From DAIQON01 sp036787835 (GTDB taxonomy: Bacteria; Patescibacteriota; Saccharimonadia; Saccharimonadales; UBA4665): DNA of 64,000 nucleotides. Location: positions 1-64,000 of the forward strand of contig DAIQON010000004.1 in the NCBI GenBank assembly GCA_036787835.1, given 5' to 3'. Shown here piece by piece: positions 51,120 to 60,146 of this stretch; the stretch's first letter is position 1; the number at the start of each line of letters is the position of its first letter. Position numbers and translations under genes: made by a program. The notes under the pieces were generated by a model, which made no database searches, was not told where the DNA came from, and saw nothing but the letters and a program-made list of their open reading frames with translations.

Positions 51120-52463
51120 ATGGCAAGAGGTAATTCGGTAGTATACGTTTGTAGTAACTGTGGCGGACAGACAAGCTCTTGGAGCGGTCGTTGTCCGCAC
51201 TGTCAGGAATGGAACACTCTAGAGGAAAAGGTGACTTCTATTAGCTCTAAGACGGCCTCTTCTTCTAGGGCCCTCGCCTATGAGCCTATCAATCAGTCGA
51301 TAAACGATAAGCAGCAACGTCTCAAGACTAATATAGCCGACGTAGATAACGTCCTTGGTGGCGGCATCGTAAAAAGTAGTATCAACTTAATTGCTGGTCA
51401 GCCGGGAATAGGTAAAAGCACTATTTTAATGCAGATTGCCGCAGAAGTAGCTAAAACTAACAAAACTCTTTACGTTAGTGGTGAAGAGTCGTTAGAACAA
51501 ATTGCTCTTAGAGCTAAACGGCTCGGGATTAAATCAAAAAGCCTAGAGCTGGCCTCGTCTAATTCAACAGACGATATTTTAAGCACCATTAGCTCTAAGA
51601 CCTTTGATCTTATTATTATTGATTCGATTCAAACTATCTCTACTGCCGACATCGCGTCCGCACCTGGAAGTGTAGCTCAAATCACTAATTCAACTGCCTT
51701 AATTTCTAGCGCGGCCAAACAAACCGATACAGCGATTATCCTAGTCGGGCACGTTACTAAAGAAGGTTACATTGCTGGACCTAAAATACTTGAACACTTG
51801 GTTGATGTAGTACTCCAACTTGAAGGAGATAAGTACGGTGGCTTTAAGATACTAAGAGCGACCAAGAACCGTTTTGGCTCGATGAATGACACCGGCATCT
51901 TCGAGATGACCGATACGGGCCTAATGGCCTTAGACAACCCTTCAGAAACACTACTAAGCGAACGACAGGTAGCTGACGGCTCGATAGTTCACGCCACTAT
52001 AGAAGGTAATCGACCACTGCTTGTTGAAATCCAGGCCCTAGTTAACACTTCAAATTATGGCTACCCTAAACGTACTGCCAGCGGCTTTGACTTAAACCGC
52101 TTAAATCTACTGGTAGCGATGATGGAGAAACGAACTAAGCTAAAGCTCAGCGACAAAGACATTTATATAAATGTCGTCGGCGGCATCCAATTAAAAGAGC
52201 CGGCTAGCGATTTAGCAATTTGTATGGCGATTGCCTCAGCAACTACCGGACATAAACTTAAATCTGATCTAGTAGTGTTTGGAGAACTTGGGTTAAGTGG
52301 TGAAGTTAGACGAGTACCATTTGCTGCAAAAAGGTTAGCTGAAGCCAAAAAGCTTGGCTTTAAGGGCGCGATCGGACCAGAGGACAAGACAGTTAAAGAA
52401 GCAGGACTTAACTCAGTTAAGCAAATCCGCCAAGCACTAATAGACTACTTAGAGAAGAGTTAA
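51120..52463 (+). CDS. radA: DNA repair protein RadA
   Basis: This 447-residue RecA-like helicase promotes branch migration. It has an N-terminal zinc finger CSNCGGQ...CPHCQEW (about 11-31), Walker A GQPGIGKST, the RadA-specific KNRFGSMNDTG motif, and a C-terminal Lon-like domain with KRTASGFDLNRLNLLVAMMEKR. All four zinc cysteines are present. It starts 18 bases after the HExxH gene. Its 3' end overlaps the converging penicillin-binding protein gene by 15 bases. Confidence 0.96.
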   Translation: MARGNSVVYVCSNCGGQTSSWSGRCPHCQEWNTLEEKVTSISSKTASSSRALAYEPINQSINDKQQRLKTNIADVDNVLGGGIVKSSINLIAGQPGIGKSTILMQIAAEVAKTNKTLYVSGEESLEQIALRAKRLGIKSKSLELASSNSTDDILSTISSKTFDLIIIDSIQTISTADIASAPGSVAQITNSTALISSAAKQTDTAIILVGHVTKEGYIAGPKILEHLVDVVLQLEGDKYGGFKILRATKNRFGSMNDTGIFEMTDTGLMALDNPSETLLSERQVADGSIVHATIEGNRPLLVEIQALVNTSNYGYPKRTASGFDLNRLNLLVAMMEKRTKLKLSDKDIYINVVGGIQLKEPASDLAICMAIASATTGHKLKSDLVVFGELGLSGEVRRVPFAAKRLAEAKKLGFKGAIGPEDKTVKEAGLNSVKQIRQALIDYLEKS

Positions 52464-55400
52464 GTTTCTAGCTTTTTTCTTAACTTTTCTCGGCGATTGA
52501 AATCTGGTCTGTACACCAGTAGAATCTACAAGAATAATCGTTGTGTTCGGAGGCACTCCCATTGCAGTACAGCTATTATTTGAGGTAGTACAGTAAGGAG
52601 TTCCTCCTTGTGAGCTAACCGTATATCCAGGTACCCCCCCTGTCCACGTAAAGGTATCAAGACCAGTTGAGTCCTTCGTTATGCCAAATCCAGACAATGC
52701 TGCTGAATATGTAACATTCGCATTACCAGTACCGTCGTATAGAACACTGTCAACAACTGTAGCGCTAATAACGCCAGTACCGCTAGACGTAGGGTTATAA
52801 GTAAATGAATCATTAAAGTTCTGTCCTTGGTCACTTGGGATGGTTACAGTGTTTATGACATTGCCGTTTAACCTTACGACGATGGTACCTGCGGGGGAAG
52901 TAGTGTAAGTACCGCCCGAGAGTGGGTGCGTACCTGCAGTAGCCGCTACAGCAATGGTACAGGAGGTGTTACAGATACCGGTTTGTGCATTACCATTTCC
53001 TGTGTTTGTAGCAGTAACCGTAACTGTGGGCGAAGTATTGGTACAATTATGGATATTGTCTGATTGACCTGCGACTGTCTTGCTCGCTGCAGGTCCACCA
53101 CCCAGTGCCGCCATATTACTAACAGCACTTGGGTAGAATATATCTACCGAGAAACTGCCATCGCTAGCTCCACCAAGTGATTGACGAGCAAGTGTCGGCG
53201 TACAGGTTGTTGCCAAGTAGCCACTAACTTTGTCGGTGGTCTGAGTTGTTGTGCCGCTATTTTTCCCGACGTACCAGGATGGGAAGATTTCGGTAGTTGG
53301 ACCTGGCTCAATAGAACCAACTCCAACATGAGTTCGCTGTACGTAAGCATTAACTAATTTTAGGTCTTTTGGAGCTGCCCAGTTTATTGGAGTAGTATGC
53401 AGCGAATCTAGTGCTTGCTCAATCCAAGTACGGGTCAATGGTTCAGTGATGTATTCCATGGCGCCAGAAGTTAGTGAGACACTGCCGGTGTGGTTGCCGA
53501 CCCAACTAACTACTGCGTACTGCGTTGACCAGGCAGTCATAAGTCCATCATAGTTATTGTTCTGGGTACCAGTCTTAACAGCTATATCCCAGCCTTTATA
53601 GTTTTGGAACTTATATGAAGTTGGTAGGTAACTAGCTTTAGGATCACTCAATATATTATCAATAATGTAAGCTGCATCGGGCTTAATTGCCTGCGTTGGC
53701 TTTGGCTGGGTCCATTGGTAAAGAACCTTGTTTGCTGCATCAGTTACTTGTGAGATATAGGTGGTAGGAATCGATTGTCCCAGCCTTGCCAAAGACGAGT
53801 CGGCGTTTACTTGCTGGTCAATATGAGTATAGACGCCATCACCAATTCCAGCCGAGGCATAACACTGGCTAATATCTGATTTCGATGGGTTGAGAGTATT
53901 AGTACCGGCGTTATAACAATTCATGCCACCCGGGGCGTTGGCTAAAGCATCGTAGGTTTTAGTAAATAAATTAATTGAAGCTGTGTGTCCGGCGGTGGTA
54001 TCTGTTGGATCCTCAGATAGTACTGCTTTAATAGCAGGCACATTTCTAGAGCCGGCTAAAGCATATCTAAGAGTCTCAGGGCCAGGATATCTAAAGTCAT
54101 AATCATAAAGACAGTTACCACCACCGGAATTGGCTAGTGGCAAAGCTTTATTAGTACACGGATAGTAATCCGTCCCCCCGGCAATAATTGGTTGTTGAAC
54201 ATCATACAGAACTGAGCCAGCACCGACATTAGTATTATTGTTAACCAGTGTCGAGTAGACAAAAGGCTTAACACTTGATCCAGGCAAGATATTAGTATCG
54301 CCAAAGTTTATCTCACCAAAGTTTGGATTATTAAAGTCCTCGCCACCGACCAGCGCGACTATCTTACCAGTTTTGACATCCTCGGCAGCCATCGCTTCGG
54401 CATCACCACCGGCATTAGCAACATTTCGTGCGTTTTTAGCCACATCCTGATTAGCGTCGTCCTGAAGCTGGGTATTGAGAGTAGTTACGACCTTCAGCCC
54501 GCCCCGACTGACCAATGAAGATCCAAACTGGGTCTGGAGTTGCTGCTTAGCAGCCAAGACAAAGTATGGGTACTTAATATTGGTGTACTTATTAGTTTCT
54601 GGCTGTACTTGAGCTAGCACATCAACACTCTTAGCGGCATCAGCCTGGGCTTTAGTTATATAGCCCTGGGTAACCATTAAATCGAGTATGTAGTCTTGGC
54701 GATCTATTAAGGCTGCTGCATCAAAAGTATCGCCAGCGGCTGGGTTAAATTTGGTTGAGCCGTAAGGAGAATAATAACTCGGCGCCTGCGGAATTGCCGC
54801 CAACATCGACGCCTGGGCTAGGGTCAGATTTTGGGCAGATGTTCTAAAGTAATCCTCTGATGCACTCTGTACCCCATAATCTACACCCCCGTACGGTGCG
54901 ATATTTAGATAACCGGTTAAGATTTGGTCTTTTGAGTATTCACGCTCAACTTCCACCGCCAGAATAAGCTCTTTAACCTTACGGGTAATCGTACGGTCAT
55001 CAGTCCAATTTTCATTTAACTTAACTAGCTGCTGCGTGATAGTAGAGCCTCCTTGTAGAGATCCACCACCGCCAAGCACGTCGTGACTTGCGGCTCGTGC
55101 AATCGCCCTGACATCAAAAGCGCCTTCTTTATAGAAGTTCTTGTCTTCAATAGCGATCGTAGCATCCTTCATATAAGGACTAATCTGATTGCTCTGTACC
55201 GGTACTCGCTTAATACCATTGTAGTCTTGGAATAATAGAACTGTACCGCTACTGTCATAGTAGGAAACACTACCACCTAAGTTATCCCCGGAAATATCTT
55301 TAATCTGTGGTAAATCTTTTCTAAAGTAGGCAAACATACCGATAGTTAGGACAAATCCAAGAAGTATAAGAACGCCGACGACTTTAAGCCCCATAATAGC

Positions 55401-55631
55401 GCCCTGTCGACTAAACCAATAGTGATACATCCTTTTTGGATGCATACGGTAAAGAAGTCTATTTAGCCGACCTTTTGGCAAGGTGCTCAAATATAGAGCT
55501 TTTTCAGCAGCTTGTTCTGCCTTCTTAGTCTTCTTTCGATCACCTAGTGACCTATTTAGATTAATAGCCTTACCACTTTTTGTCGTGTAGGAATTTCGGC
55601 TACGTCGGTTTCTACCAGTATTTTGGCTCAT
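52449..55631 (-). CDS. Class A penicillin-binding protein with C-terminal extension
   Basis: The 1060-residue protein has a basic cytoplasmic tail, a transmembrane helix (about 80-102), a GT51 glycosyltransferase domain (catalytic AIEDKNFY with Glu162; GGSTITQQLVK at 194-204), and a transpeptidase domain with S452-S-V-K455, SRN at 528-530 and KTGT at 686-689. It makes and cross-links peptidoglycan. The last about 250 residues form a Thr/Gly/Asn-rich, beta-strand extension with several cysteine pairs, then a basic end (KVKKKARNLTLL). That tail is not part of standard PBP1a and may bind the wall or another cell. TATAAT lies at 55691-55686. Confidence 0.93.
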   Translation of the reverse strand: MSQNTGRNRRSRNSYTTKSGKAINLNRSLGDRKKTKKAEQAAEKALYLSTLPKGRLNRLLYRMHPKRMYHYWFSRQGAIMGLKVVGVLILLGFVLTIGMFAYFRKDLPQIKDISGDNLGGSVSYYDSSGTVLLFQDYNGIKRVPVQSNQISPYMKDATIAIEDKNFYKEGAFDVRAIARAASHDVLGGGGSLQGGSTITQQLVKLNENWTDDRTITRKVKELILAVEVEREYSKDQILTGYLNIAPYGGVDYGVQSASEDYFRTSAQNLTLAQASMLAAIPQAPSYYSPYGSTKFNPAAGDTFDAAALIDRQDYILDLMVTQGYITKAQADAAKSVDVLAQVQPETNKYTNIKYPYFVLAAKQQLQTQFGSSLVSRGGLKVVTTLNTQLQDDANQDVAKNARNVANAGGDAEAMAAEDVKTGKIVALVGGEDFNNPNFGEINFGDTNILPGSSVKPFVYSTLVNNNTNVGAGSVLYDVQQPIIAGGTDYYPCTNKALPLANSGGGNCLYDYDFRYPGPETLRYALAGSRNVPAIKAVLSEDPTDTTAGHTASINLFTKTYDALANAPGGMNCYNAGTNTLNPSKSDISQCYASAGIGDGVYTHIDQQVNADSSLARLGQSIPTTYISQVTDAANKVLYQWTQPKPTQAIKPDAAYIIDNILSDPKASYLPTSYKFQNYKGWDIAVKTGTQNNNYDGLMTAWSTQYAVVSWVGNHTGSVSLTSGAMEYITEPLTRTWIEQALDSLHTTPINWAAPKDLKLVNAYVQRTHVGVGSIEPGPTTEIFPSWYVGKNSGTTTQTTDKVSGYLATTCTPTLARQSLGGASDGSFSVDIFYPSAVSNMAALGGGPAASKTVAGQSDNIHNCTNTSPTVTVTATNTGNGNAQTGICNTSCTIAVAATAGTHPLSGGTYTTSPAGTIVVRLNGNVINTVTIPSDQGQNFNDSFTYNPTSSGTGVISATVVDSVLYDGTGNANVTYSAALSGFGITKDSTGLDTFTWTGGVPGYTVSSQGGTPYCTTSNNSCTAMGVPPNTTIILVDSTGVQTRFQSPRKVKKKARNLTLL

Positions 55632-55685
55632 TGTTGAAAACTCTTATTCGGGCCCTCTGTAATTTATATAGACGAGATAGGCTTC

Positions 55686-55691
55686 ATTATA
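55686..55691 (-). promoter_or_regulatory. -10 element of the penicillin-binding protein gene
   Basis: TATAAT on the minus strand lies 54 bases before the start at 55631. The leader would be about 48 bases. Confidence 0.4.
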
Positions 55692-55789
55692 ACAAACTTT
55701 AGCGGCATAGTAGTTAAAATATTTAGTTAATTATTAAATAATCTCAGGCTGATTTCAGAGTTCATCCTAGCTCATTGCAAATAAGTTTG

Positions 55790-55795
55790 TATAAT
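55790..55795 (+). promoter_or_regulatory. -10 element of tyrS
   Basis: TATAAT ends seven bases before the tyrS ATG at 55803, with no Shine-Dalgarno. Confidence 0.5.
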
Positions 55796-55802
55796 CTTAT
55801 GT

Positions 55803-57050
55803 ATGACATTATCTGAAGAACTTACGTGGCGTGGTTTTATTAATCAAACCAGCTATAAAGACATTACGGCTGTAGATAATGGTGTAGTTTCATTTTATTT
55901 TGGTGTAGATCCTAGCTCAGACTCGATGACAATCGGCAACCTAGCTTCAGCAATGATGGTAAGACAGTTTATCTCCCACGGACATAAAGCCTACCTTCTC
56001 GTAGGTGGGGCAACTGGTATGATTGGCGATCCCGATGGCAAGAGTGAAGAGCGTCAACTCCAGAGCTTAGAGCAAATAGATAATAATAAGAAAGCGATAG
56101 CCGCTCAGTACAACCAAGTCTTTTCCGGCCAGGATTTTACCTTAGTAGATAACTACGACTGGTTCAAGGATATGAATTATCTCGACTTTTTACGCGATAT
56201 TGGTAAACACGTGCCGACGCGACAGATGCTTGGTCGAGACTTCATCCAGAGTCGATTGGGCGAAAACTCTAGCGGCATTAGCTATGCCGAGTTCAGCTAC
56301 TCATTAATCCAAGGCTATGACTTTCTCTACCTGCACCAAAATATGGGAGTCGATCTTCAGCTGTGTGGTGCAGATCAATGGGGCAACTCAGTAACTGGAG
56401 TTGATTTAATTAGACGTATTACTGGTGACGAGGTTAATGTCTGGTCATCGCCCCTGATCGTAAACAAGGCTACGGGAGTTAAGTTTGGTAAGACAGAAGA
56501 CGGAGCTATCTGGCTTGATCCCAACAAGACTTCACCGACAGCGTTTTATCAGTTCTGGGTTAACTGCGATGATCAAGGCCTCGAAGACTACCTAAAGGTC
56601 TATACGCTTTTAACTAAAGATGAAATCGATAGCCTGGTAAGTGAACACTCATCTAACCCTGGAGCAAGAACTGGGCAGAAGCGACTAGCCGAAGAAGTAA
56701 CTAAACTGATACATGGCGATCAAAATGCCGAGCTTGCCAAACAGGTAACTGGCTACTTAACCCAGGAATACTCAATTGACCAGGCTGAACAAAACATTAT
56801 TGAGGCCCTAAGACAAGAGATTCCCTCACTTAGAACTACCGCTGATGGTTCTATTCTCGATGCTCTAGTCGAAGCTGGGCTAGCTAGTTCTAAGGGTGAA
56901 GCCAGAAAGTTAATCGCTGGACGCGGTATATCAGCAAACGGCAAATTGGTAGAACGAGATAACTTTGAGCAAACAGATTTTAATCAAGGTCGGCTTATAC
57001 TACGGCGAGGCAAGGCCTTCAAGGACTCAGCCTTGGTTGAGCTTAGTTAA
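55803..57050 (+). CDS. tyrS: Tyrosyl-tRNA synthetase
   Basis: The 415-residue class I synthetase charges tRNA-Tyr. The Rossmann core shows FGVDPSSDSMTIGNL in place of HIGH, the QGYDFLYLHQNMGVDLQLCGADQWGN substrate region, and KFGKTEDGAIWLD as the KMSKS equivalent. A C-terminal S4-like RNA-binding domain has GLASSKGEARKLIAGRGISANGK. Length and order fit bacterial TyrS. The ATG is preceded by TATAAT at leaderless spacing. recG follows 27 bases later. Confidence 0.95.
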   Translation: MTLSEELTWRGFINQTSYKDITAVDNGVVSFYFGVDPSSDSMTIGNLASAMMVRQFISHGHKAYLLVGGATGMIGDPDGKSEERQLQSLEQIDNNKKAIAAQYNQVFSGQDFTLVDNYDWFKDMNYLDFLRDIGKHVPTRQMLGRDFIQSRLGENSSGISYAEFSYSLIQGYDFLYLHQNMGVDLQLCGADQWGNSVTGVDLIRRITGDEVNVWSSPLIVNKATGVKFGKTEDGAIWLDPNKTSPTAFYQFWVNCDDQGLEDYLKVYTLLTKDEIDSLVSEHSSNPGARTGQKRLAEEVTKLIHGDQNAELAKQVTGYLTQEYSIDQAEQNIIEALRQEIPSLRTTADGSILDALVEAGLASSKGEARKLIAGRGISANGKLVERDNFEQTDFNQGRLILRRGKAFKDSALVELS

Positions 57051-57077
57051 CCTTTTAGAGTTTTAATAAGGCCCACT

Positions 57078-59111
57078 ATGAACTTATCTAGTCCGATCAC
57101 AGATATTAAGGGGGTGGGCGACAAGCTGGCGGTCTTATTTAATAGACTAAAAATAAGTTCTGTAGATGAACTGATTCATTACTACCCAAGGCGTTACGAC
57201 GATTATTCAATAATCACTAAAATAGCCGAATTAAAGCCCGGTCCCGCAACAGTTGAGGTTGAGCTGACAAACATAGGCGGTAAATACTTACGCCGAGGCA
57301 TGCACTTAACTGAGGCTATTGCCAGAGATGATTCTGGTAGCGTTCGCTTGGTCTGGTTTAATCAACCCTATCGGGCCACAAGTCTAAGATCTGGCACTAA
57401 GTACTTTGTATCAGGCGTATACGAGCTTAAGTACCAAAGGTTCAGTATTAATAACCCATCAATCGAACTCAAGAAAGATTTTCCACTAAACACTGCCAGA
57501 ATAGTGCCTAAATACCCCGAAACTAAAGGACTAACCTCAAACGAAATCAGAAAAACCCTTAACCAGGTGCTGCCGCAAATAGAAGACTATCAAGAAAGTC
57601 TGCCAGTTGAAATTGTTAAACAATACGACCTAATTCCGCTAGCCAAGGCGTTACTACTTATTCACTTCCCTAAAGATGCCGATGAACTTGAGGCGGCTAA
57701 ACGTAGACTCGGCTTCGAAGAGGTCTTTAGTCTGGTTCTAGCCAGCCAATTAAATAAGCTTGAGTTAAAGACCGACAAATCTCAGAATATTCAGTTTGAT
57801 CAACAATTAGCCAAGCAGTTCGTAGACAAATTGAAATTTAAATTAACTGATGATCAACGCAGAGCAATTTGGCAAATATATCTAGACATGGACAGTGAAC
57901 ACCCAATGAATCGTTTAGTCGAAGGTGACGTTGGGTCTGGAAAAACGGTAGTCGCTGTTATGGGTGGTCTGATGGTCATTAACCAGGGCAGACAAGTTGC
58001 CTTAATGGCACCAACTGAACTGCTCGCACTTCAACATGCCACAACTATTCATCAAATGCTTAAGCCGCTAGGCCTAGATAAATCTGTCTGTCTGCTAATC
58101 GGTAGCCTTGGAGCTAAGCAGAAAAAACTAGCTGCGCAGTCAATTGCCTCAGGCAAAGCCAAATTCATAATCGGGACTCACGCCCTAATACAAGAACACC
58201 TAGATATGGATAATCTGTCACTTGCGGTAATTGATGAACAACACCGTTTTGGCGTCAATCAAAGACAGGCACTTAACCTAAAGGCCAAATCAATGCCTCA
58301 TGTACTCAGTCTCAGCGCCACACCAATACCAAGAAGTTTAGCGCTGACTCTGTTTGGTGAATTAGATATTTCAAGACTTAAACAAAAACCTATTGGCAGA
58401 AAACCAATAGAAACTAAGGTAATTAGCGAGTCTCAATACGACCGTCTTACTGATGAAATAACTAAACGTGTTGAGAACAAACAGCAGGTTTTTATTGTTT
58501 GCCCAGCGATTGAGCAAACTAGTACAACCAATAAGCACACAGCAGCAAAAACGTTTGAATTAGTAAAGAAGCGATATCCAAAATATAAGGTTGGCCTAGT
58601 TCATGGCAAGCTGAGTAGTTTGGATAAAAATGCCTCTATGCAAGACTTTATAGACCATAAGATAGATATCTTGGTCGCCACAACAGTGATTGAAGTCGGT
58701 ATCGACATACCGGCCGCTACAACTATGGTCATTCTGTCTTCAGATAACTTCGGTCTAGCGCAGCTTCATCAACTTAGAGGAAGAGTTGGCAGGGGAGACA
58801 AGCCTGGCATCTGCTATTTGGTTCACGACGACAATGTAACTGTCGGCCCAAGACTTAAGGCTTTAGAAACGAGTAACGATGGGTTCGAATTGGCAGAACT
58901 AGACCTAAAACTACGTGGACCAGGGGCAATTTACGGGCATTCTCAGCACGGTGTTCTTGATCTAAGAATTGCCAGACTAACAGATACTAACTTAATTATT
59001 GAGGCCCGAAATGCTGCAAAATATTTTGTATCAAATGGACTAAATTTGGTACAATATGAGCAGTTGGCTAATAGAGTCAGTAAATTACAAAAACTAACAA
59101 ATCTTAATTAA
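57078..59111 (+). CDS. recG: ATP-dependent DNA helicase RecG
   Basis: This 677-residue helicase remodels stalled replication forks. The N-terminal wedge (OB-fold) domain occupies about 1-200, with VEVELTNIGGKYLRRG. The motor has GDVGSGKTVVAV (Walker A), VIDEQHRFGVNQRQAL (DExH), LSATPIPRSLALTLFG, and the RecG motifs VIEVGIDIPAATTMVI and QLHQLRGRVGRGDKPG. The C-terminal TRG region is present. Length is normal. It lies just after tyrS on the same strand. Confidence 0.96.
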   Translation: MNLSSPITDIKGVGDKLAVLFNRLKISSVDELIHYYPRRYDDYSIITKIAELKPGPATVEVELTNIGGKYLRRGMHLTEAIARDDSGSVRLVWFNQPYRATSLRSGTKYFVSGVYELKYQRFSINNPSIELKKDFPLNTARIVPKYPETKGLTSNEIRKTLNQVLPQIEDYQESLPVEIVKQYDLIPLAKALLLIHFPKDADELEAAKRRLGFEEVFSLVLASQLNKLELKTDKSQNIQFDQQLAKQFVDKLKFKLTDDQRRAIWQIYLDMDSEHPMNRLVEGDVGSGKTVVAVMGGLMVINQGRQVALMAPTELLALQHATTIHQMLKPLGLDKSVCLLIGSLGAKQKKLAAQSIASGKAKFIIGTHALIQEHLDMDNLSLAVIDEQHRFGVNQRQALNLKAKSMPHVLSLSATPIPRSLALTLFGELDISRLKQKPIGRKPIETKVISESQYDRLTDEITKRVENKQQVFIVCPAIEQTSTTNKHTAAKTFELVKKRYPKYKVGLVHGKLSSLDKNASMQDFIDHKIDILVATTVIEVGIDIPAATTMVILSSDNFGLAQLHQLRGRVGRGDKPGICYLVHDDNVTVGPRLKALETSNDGFELAELDLKLRGPGAIYGHSQHGVLDLRIARLTDTNLIIEARNAAKYFVSNGLNLVQYEQLANRVSKLQKLTNLN

Positions 59112-59157
59112 CAGTCCGTAGTAGAAGAATCATATATAACTCTTAAGGTTTTATTTT

Positions 59158-59967
59158 ATGTACGCAGGTACAACGTTTACTCGAATCTCCGGCAACATCA
59201 TTGGTGCCCATCAAAAGATAGACCGGGTAGCACGCCGACATCTTGAAAAACTAATCCCCGACGTAAAGTTCCCGGAAATTAGTGATATTCTCCATTTTGA
59301 GGGCAGCAATGGTCCAGATGGTATTAAACGAAAGAGTCCTTCAAAGAATGAGCCATGGCACTTTATCCAACCTTTTGATATCGACGATACTCAGCTTATC
59401 GACACTATTTCAGATCACTATCATGCCCTAGTTAAGGCCATACGAGCAGCTAATCAGGTCAGGGCGTCGTTTGAAGCCGCTTGGCTAGCTCACGCTATGG
59501 TTGACGGCCTAACGCCAGCTCACCACTATCCATACGAGGAAAAGCTGAGTGAACTTAGAAATGGTGAAAGTATGGACACTAGATCGACGATGAAAAAAAG
59601 ACTGCTTATGAGCGGCGAAACAAAAACTCATGCAATTTTAAATAACTGGAAGATGTGGGGGCCTAAAGGGCTATTTTCAACCCATGCTTCATTTGAGTTC
59701 GGTGTAGCTACACTTATAGCTCCGTTGTCGTTTAAGGATATTGAGTCGCCTGATGCCCTAATTAAGGACCTTACCCACGAAAGTATCGCCGACTGGTATA
59801 GAAGCCTGGCGCAAAATGTAGCCAAACTAAATCTCTATGACGATTTTTATAAGACCGGCTGGACTGTAAAACTAAGCAATAAAGTGAAAAAGCAACTAGC
59901 CCCAACCCTTATAAATGCAGTTACTGCAGTATGGTATAGCGCCTATAAAGAAGCGATCGATAAATAA
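59158..59967 (+). CDS. Phospholipase C/S1-P1 nuclease-like zinc protein
   Basis: The 269-residue helical protein has a putative tri-zinc ligand set: H18, D54, H68, H112-x3-D116, H122, and H176-x3-E180. The spacings D54 to H68 (14), H112 to D116 (4), D116 to H122 (6) and H176 to E180 (4) equal those of Bacillus cereus phospholipase C (D55, H69, H118, D122, H128, H142, E146). A segment of about 40 extra residues lies before H176. There is no signal peptide and no N-terminal Trp, which supplies a zinc ligand in the known enzymes. It may act on phospholipid or nucleic acid; the substrate is open. Confidence 0.72.
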   Translation: MYAGTTFTRISGNIIGAHQKIDRVARRHLEKLIPDVKFPEISDILHFEGSNGPDGIKRKSPSKNEPWHFIQPFDIDDTQLIDTISDHYHALVKAIRAANQVRASFEAAWLAHAMVDGLTPAHHYPYEEKLSELRNGESMDTRSTMKKRLLMSGETKTHAILNNWKMWGPKGLFSTHASFEFGVATLIAPLSFKDIESPDALIKDLTHESIADWYRSLAQNVAKLNLYDDFYKTGWTVKLSNKVKKQLAPTLINAVTAVWYSAYKEAIDK

Positions 59968-60001
59968 TCATTTTTATTTAAGCCAATCTTTTATTATCAT
60001 A

Positions 60002-60007
60002 TATACT
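60002..60007 (+). promoter_or_regulatory. -10 element of the tRNA-Leu gene
   Basis: TATACT lies 17 bases before the tRNA 5' end at 60025. No clear -35 is seen. Confidence 0.4.
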
Positions 60008-60024
60008 TAAACTACAGTTTTTAA

Positions 60025-60108
60025 GCGCGAGTGGTGGAATGGTAGACACGCATGCCTTAGGAGCATGTGCCGCAAGGCGTGGAGGTTCAAGTCCTCTCTC
60101 GCGCACCA
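60025..60108 (+). tRNA. tRNA-Leu, anticodon UAG
   Basis: The acceptor arms GCGCGAG and CTCGCGC pair fully, and the encoded end is A-CCA. The anticodon stem CATGC/GCATG closes the loop CTTAGGA, giving anticodon TAG (reads CUN leucine codons). A long variable arm and the T-arm loop GGTTCAAGTCC fit a class II leucine tRNA of 84 bases including CCA. Confidence 0.97.
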
Positions 60109-60117
60109 AAACAAATT

Positions 60118-60146
60118 AAAAGACACTACTAATAGGTGTCTTTTTT
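60118..60146 (+). terminator. Intrinsic terminator after tRNA-Leu
   Basis: AAAAGACAC (60118-60126), loop of nine bases, GTGTCTTTT (60136-60144) and a continuing T-tract form a terminator ten bases after the tRNA. On the minus strand the stem also follows the converging hypothetical gene, with a T-run from the left-arm A's, so it may work in both directions. Confidence 0.75.
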
